Positions 62,476 to 64,000 of a stretch of DNA of 64,000 bases are shown in pieces. This DNA comes from Microvirga brassicacearum (GTDB lineage Bacteria > Pseudomonadota > Alphaproteobacteria > Rhizobiales > Beijerinckiaceae). The notes under the pieces were generated by a model. It was given only the letters and a program-made list of their open reading frames with translations. It searched no databases and had not been told where the DNA came from. The DNA lies in assembly GCF_008757455.1 (NCBI RefSeq), contig NZ_VCMV01000001.1, positions 1 through 64,000 on the forward strand, written 5' to 3'. The translations under genes and the position numbers were made by a program. Numbering within the stretch: the stretch's first letter is position 1; every line of letters begins with the position of its first letter.

Positions 62476-63897
62476 TTGACACTTTTCACCGACTTTGGAT
62501 TGGCGCAGCCGATCCTGAAGGCGCTTGCGACCGAAGGCTATGAGAAGCCGACCCCGATCCAGGCGCAGGCCATCCCGTTCGTGATGGCCGGCCGCGATAT
62601 CTGCGGCATCGCCCAGACCGGCACCGGCAAGACGGCAGCATTCGCGTTGCCGATCATCCACCGTTTGTCTGAAAAACCCCGCGCCGCAATCCGCAAGGGC
62701 TGCCGCGTCCTCGTCCTCAGCCCAACGCGCGAACTGGCAAGCCAGATCGCCGACAGCTTCCGCACCTATGGCCGTCACATGAAGCTCACTACCTCGGTGG
62801 TGTTCGGTGGCGTCGCCATCGGCAAGCAGGAGCGCGATCTCTCGTTCGGCGTCGATGTCCTGGTGGCGACCCCCGGTCGCCTGCTCGATCTCATCGACCG
62901 CCGGGCACTGAGCCTGCGCGACGTGGAGATTCTGGTTCTCGACGAAGCGGACCAGATGCTCGATCTCGGCTTCATCCATGCGCTCAAGCGCATCGTCACG
63001 ATGCTGCCGAAGGAGCGCCAGACGCTGTTCTTCTCGGCCACCATGCCGAAGACCATCTCGACCCTGGCCGATACCTTCTTGCGTGATCCCGCCCGCGTCG
63101 CCGTGACCCCGGTCGCGACCACCGCCGAGCGGGTTGAGCAGAGCGTGATGTTCGTCGCCACCGGACGCAAGCAGGCTCTCATCGAAACGGTTCTGCAGGA
63201 TCCGGCGATCGACCGCGTCCTCGTCTTCAGCCGGACCAAGCATGGCGCCGACAAGATCGTGCGCGGTCTCGACAAGGCCGGCATCAACGCGGCCGCCATC
63301 CACGGCAACAAGTCGCAGCCGCAACGGGAACGGGCGCTCGCGTCCTTCCGCGCCGGCTCGTGCCGGGTGCTGGTTGCGACGGACATCGCAGCGCGCGGCA
63401 TCGACGTCGATGGCGTCAGCCACGTGATCAACTACGACCTGCCGAACGTGCCCGAATCCTACGTCCATCGCATCGGCCGCACGGCCCGCGCGGGCGCGAC
63501 GGGCATTGCGCTGTCGTTCTGCAACGATGAAGAGCGGGCTTTCCTGCGCGACATCGAAAAGCTGACGCGCCTCAAGGTTCCGGTTGCGGCACTTCCGGAA
63601 GGCTTTCAGGCCGGTCCGGTGGCTGGCGAGCGGGAAGAACCCCGTGAGCCGCGCCGGCAGCAGTCGCAGCGTCCGCGTTCCGCTCCCCATGCCCGCGGGC
63701 ATCAGGGGCACGGCGCGCCGCGCAATGCCGATCCCAACGCCGATCGCGGCCCCAAGCGCCACCGCCCGCGCGGCGCGAAGCCCGCTGGTTCCCCGAATGG
63801 CGGACAACGCCAGCAGCAACAGCCCGCACGGAGCGGTGAGGCCCGCGGCGATGGCCGTCAGGTCAGCTGGCTCGACAAGGGCCCGCGCGGCCGCTGA
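62476..63897 (+). CDS. DEAD-box RNA helicase (RhlE-like)
   Basis: A 473-residue RNA helicase with the complete motif set: Q motif YEKPTPIQAQAIPF, motif I AQTGTGKTAAFALP, motif Ia PTRELASQI, motif II VLDEADQMLDLG, motif III FFSATMP, motif IV VLVFSRTKHGADKI, motif V ATDIAARGIDVDGV and motif VI HRIGRTARAG. The C-terminal ~85 residues are basic and Gln/Arg/Gly-rich, as in RhlE tails. It starts at TTG 62476. A strong terminator follows. Confidence 0.94.
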   Translation: MTLFTDFGLAQPILKALATEGYEKPTPIQAQAIPFVMAGRDICGIAQTGTGKTAAFALPIIHRLSEKPRAAIRKGCRVLVLSPTRELASQIADSFRTYGRHMKLTTSVVFGGVAIGKQERDLSFGVDVLVATPGRLLDLIDRRALSLRDVEILVLDEADQMLDLGFIHALKRIVTMLPKERQTLFFSATMPKTISTLADTFLRDPARVAVTPVATTAERVEQSVMFVATGRKQALIETVLQDPAIDRVLVFSRTKHGADKIVRGLDKAGINAAAIHGNKSQPQRERALASFRAGSCRVLVATDIAARGIDVDGVSHVINYDLPNVPESYVHRIGRTARAGATGIALSFCNDEERAFLRDIEKLTRLKVPVAALPEGFQAGPVAGEREEPREPRRQQSQRPRSAPHARGHQGHGAPRNADPNADRGPKRHRPRGAKPAGSPNGGQRQQQQPARSGEARGDGRQVSWLDKGPRGR

Positions 63898-63935
63898 GCA
63901 ATCGACCTTATTCTGACCGAAGGCCGTATAAGGTC

Positions 63936-63966
63936 AAAAAAGGCGCCCCAAAAAGGCGCCTTTTTT
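63936..63966 (+). terminator. Rho-independent terminator
   Basis: GGCGCC stems with a 7-base loop are flanked by A6 and T6. It terminates the helicase gene and could also work in the reverse direction. Confidence 0.92.
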
Positions 63967-64000
63967 GCAGGGCTCTTGGCAATCGGCCGAGCGCTTAGTC

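Overview
The window is chromosomal DNA from a high-GC alphaproteobacterium, most likely of the order Hyphomicrobiales (Rhizobiales). The main reasons are a complete PhyR-NepR-EcfG general stress response locus at 50.4-52.2 kb with its typical GGAAC-N16/17-CGTT promoters, and a palindromic repeat at 44.17 kb of a kind common in that order. The genus cannot be fixed from the sequence alone.

Layout. (1) 0-5.7 kb: metabolic and accessory genes: an ArsR regulator with an AHSA1/SRPBCC partner and a DUF899 protein, an MBL-fold hydrolase, the biotin transporter BioY, a DoxX protein, and a secreted CHRD-RTX calcium-binding protein. (2) 5.8-9.1 kb: a decayed stretch with remnants of an SRAP (YedK-like) peptidase and a LigD-type DNA ligase, a small CVNH lectin-like protein and an FkbM methyltransferase. 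(3) 9.1-13.7 kb: an MBOAT acyltransferase with an SGNH-like partner, then a frameshifted GT-C-like membrane protein. (4) 13.7-23.3 kb: a cassette bounded by two inverted IS5-family remnants. It holds tRNA-Pro, tRNA-Gln and an apparent operon of GT2 glycosyltransferase, AsnB amidotransferase, three methyltransferases, an SMR/ArnEF-like flippase and a GT-C-like membrane protein paralogous to the frameshifted one. (5) 23.5-44.1 kb: a large surface polysaccharide locus. It has nucleotide-sugar genes (GME-like epimerase, UDP-Glc/GDP-Man dehydrogenase, ManC), glycosyltransferases, FkbM and other methyltransferases, a pyruvyl transferase, an ABC-2 exporter of the Wzm/Wzt type, and a NAD synthetase and a NUDIX hydrolase inside the locus. 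(6) 44.2-48.8 kb: aldose epimerase, TrxR-like flavoprotein, esterase and uracil/xanthine permease. (7) 48.8-57.3 kb: a general stress response island in which I read ten EcfG-type promoters serving the regulators and several small stress genes. (8) 57.3-64 kb: HIT protein, glycerol kinase and glycerol-3-phosphate dehydrogenase, an MFS transporter, and an RhlE-type DEAD-box helicase.

How it works together (inference). Regions 3-5 appear to build, modify (O-acyl, methyl, pyruvyl, perhaps amide) and export one or more cell-surface glycans. GDP-mannose from ManC can feed the GME-like epimerase. Region 4 has the composition of an Arn/Gtr-type membrane glycosylation pathway: a lipid-phosphate glycosyltransferase, a small flippase and a periplasmic GT-C transferase, with amidation and methylation enzymes added. 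Region 7 is a self-regulated stress regulon whose target genes sit beside their regulators.
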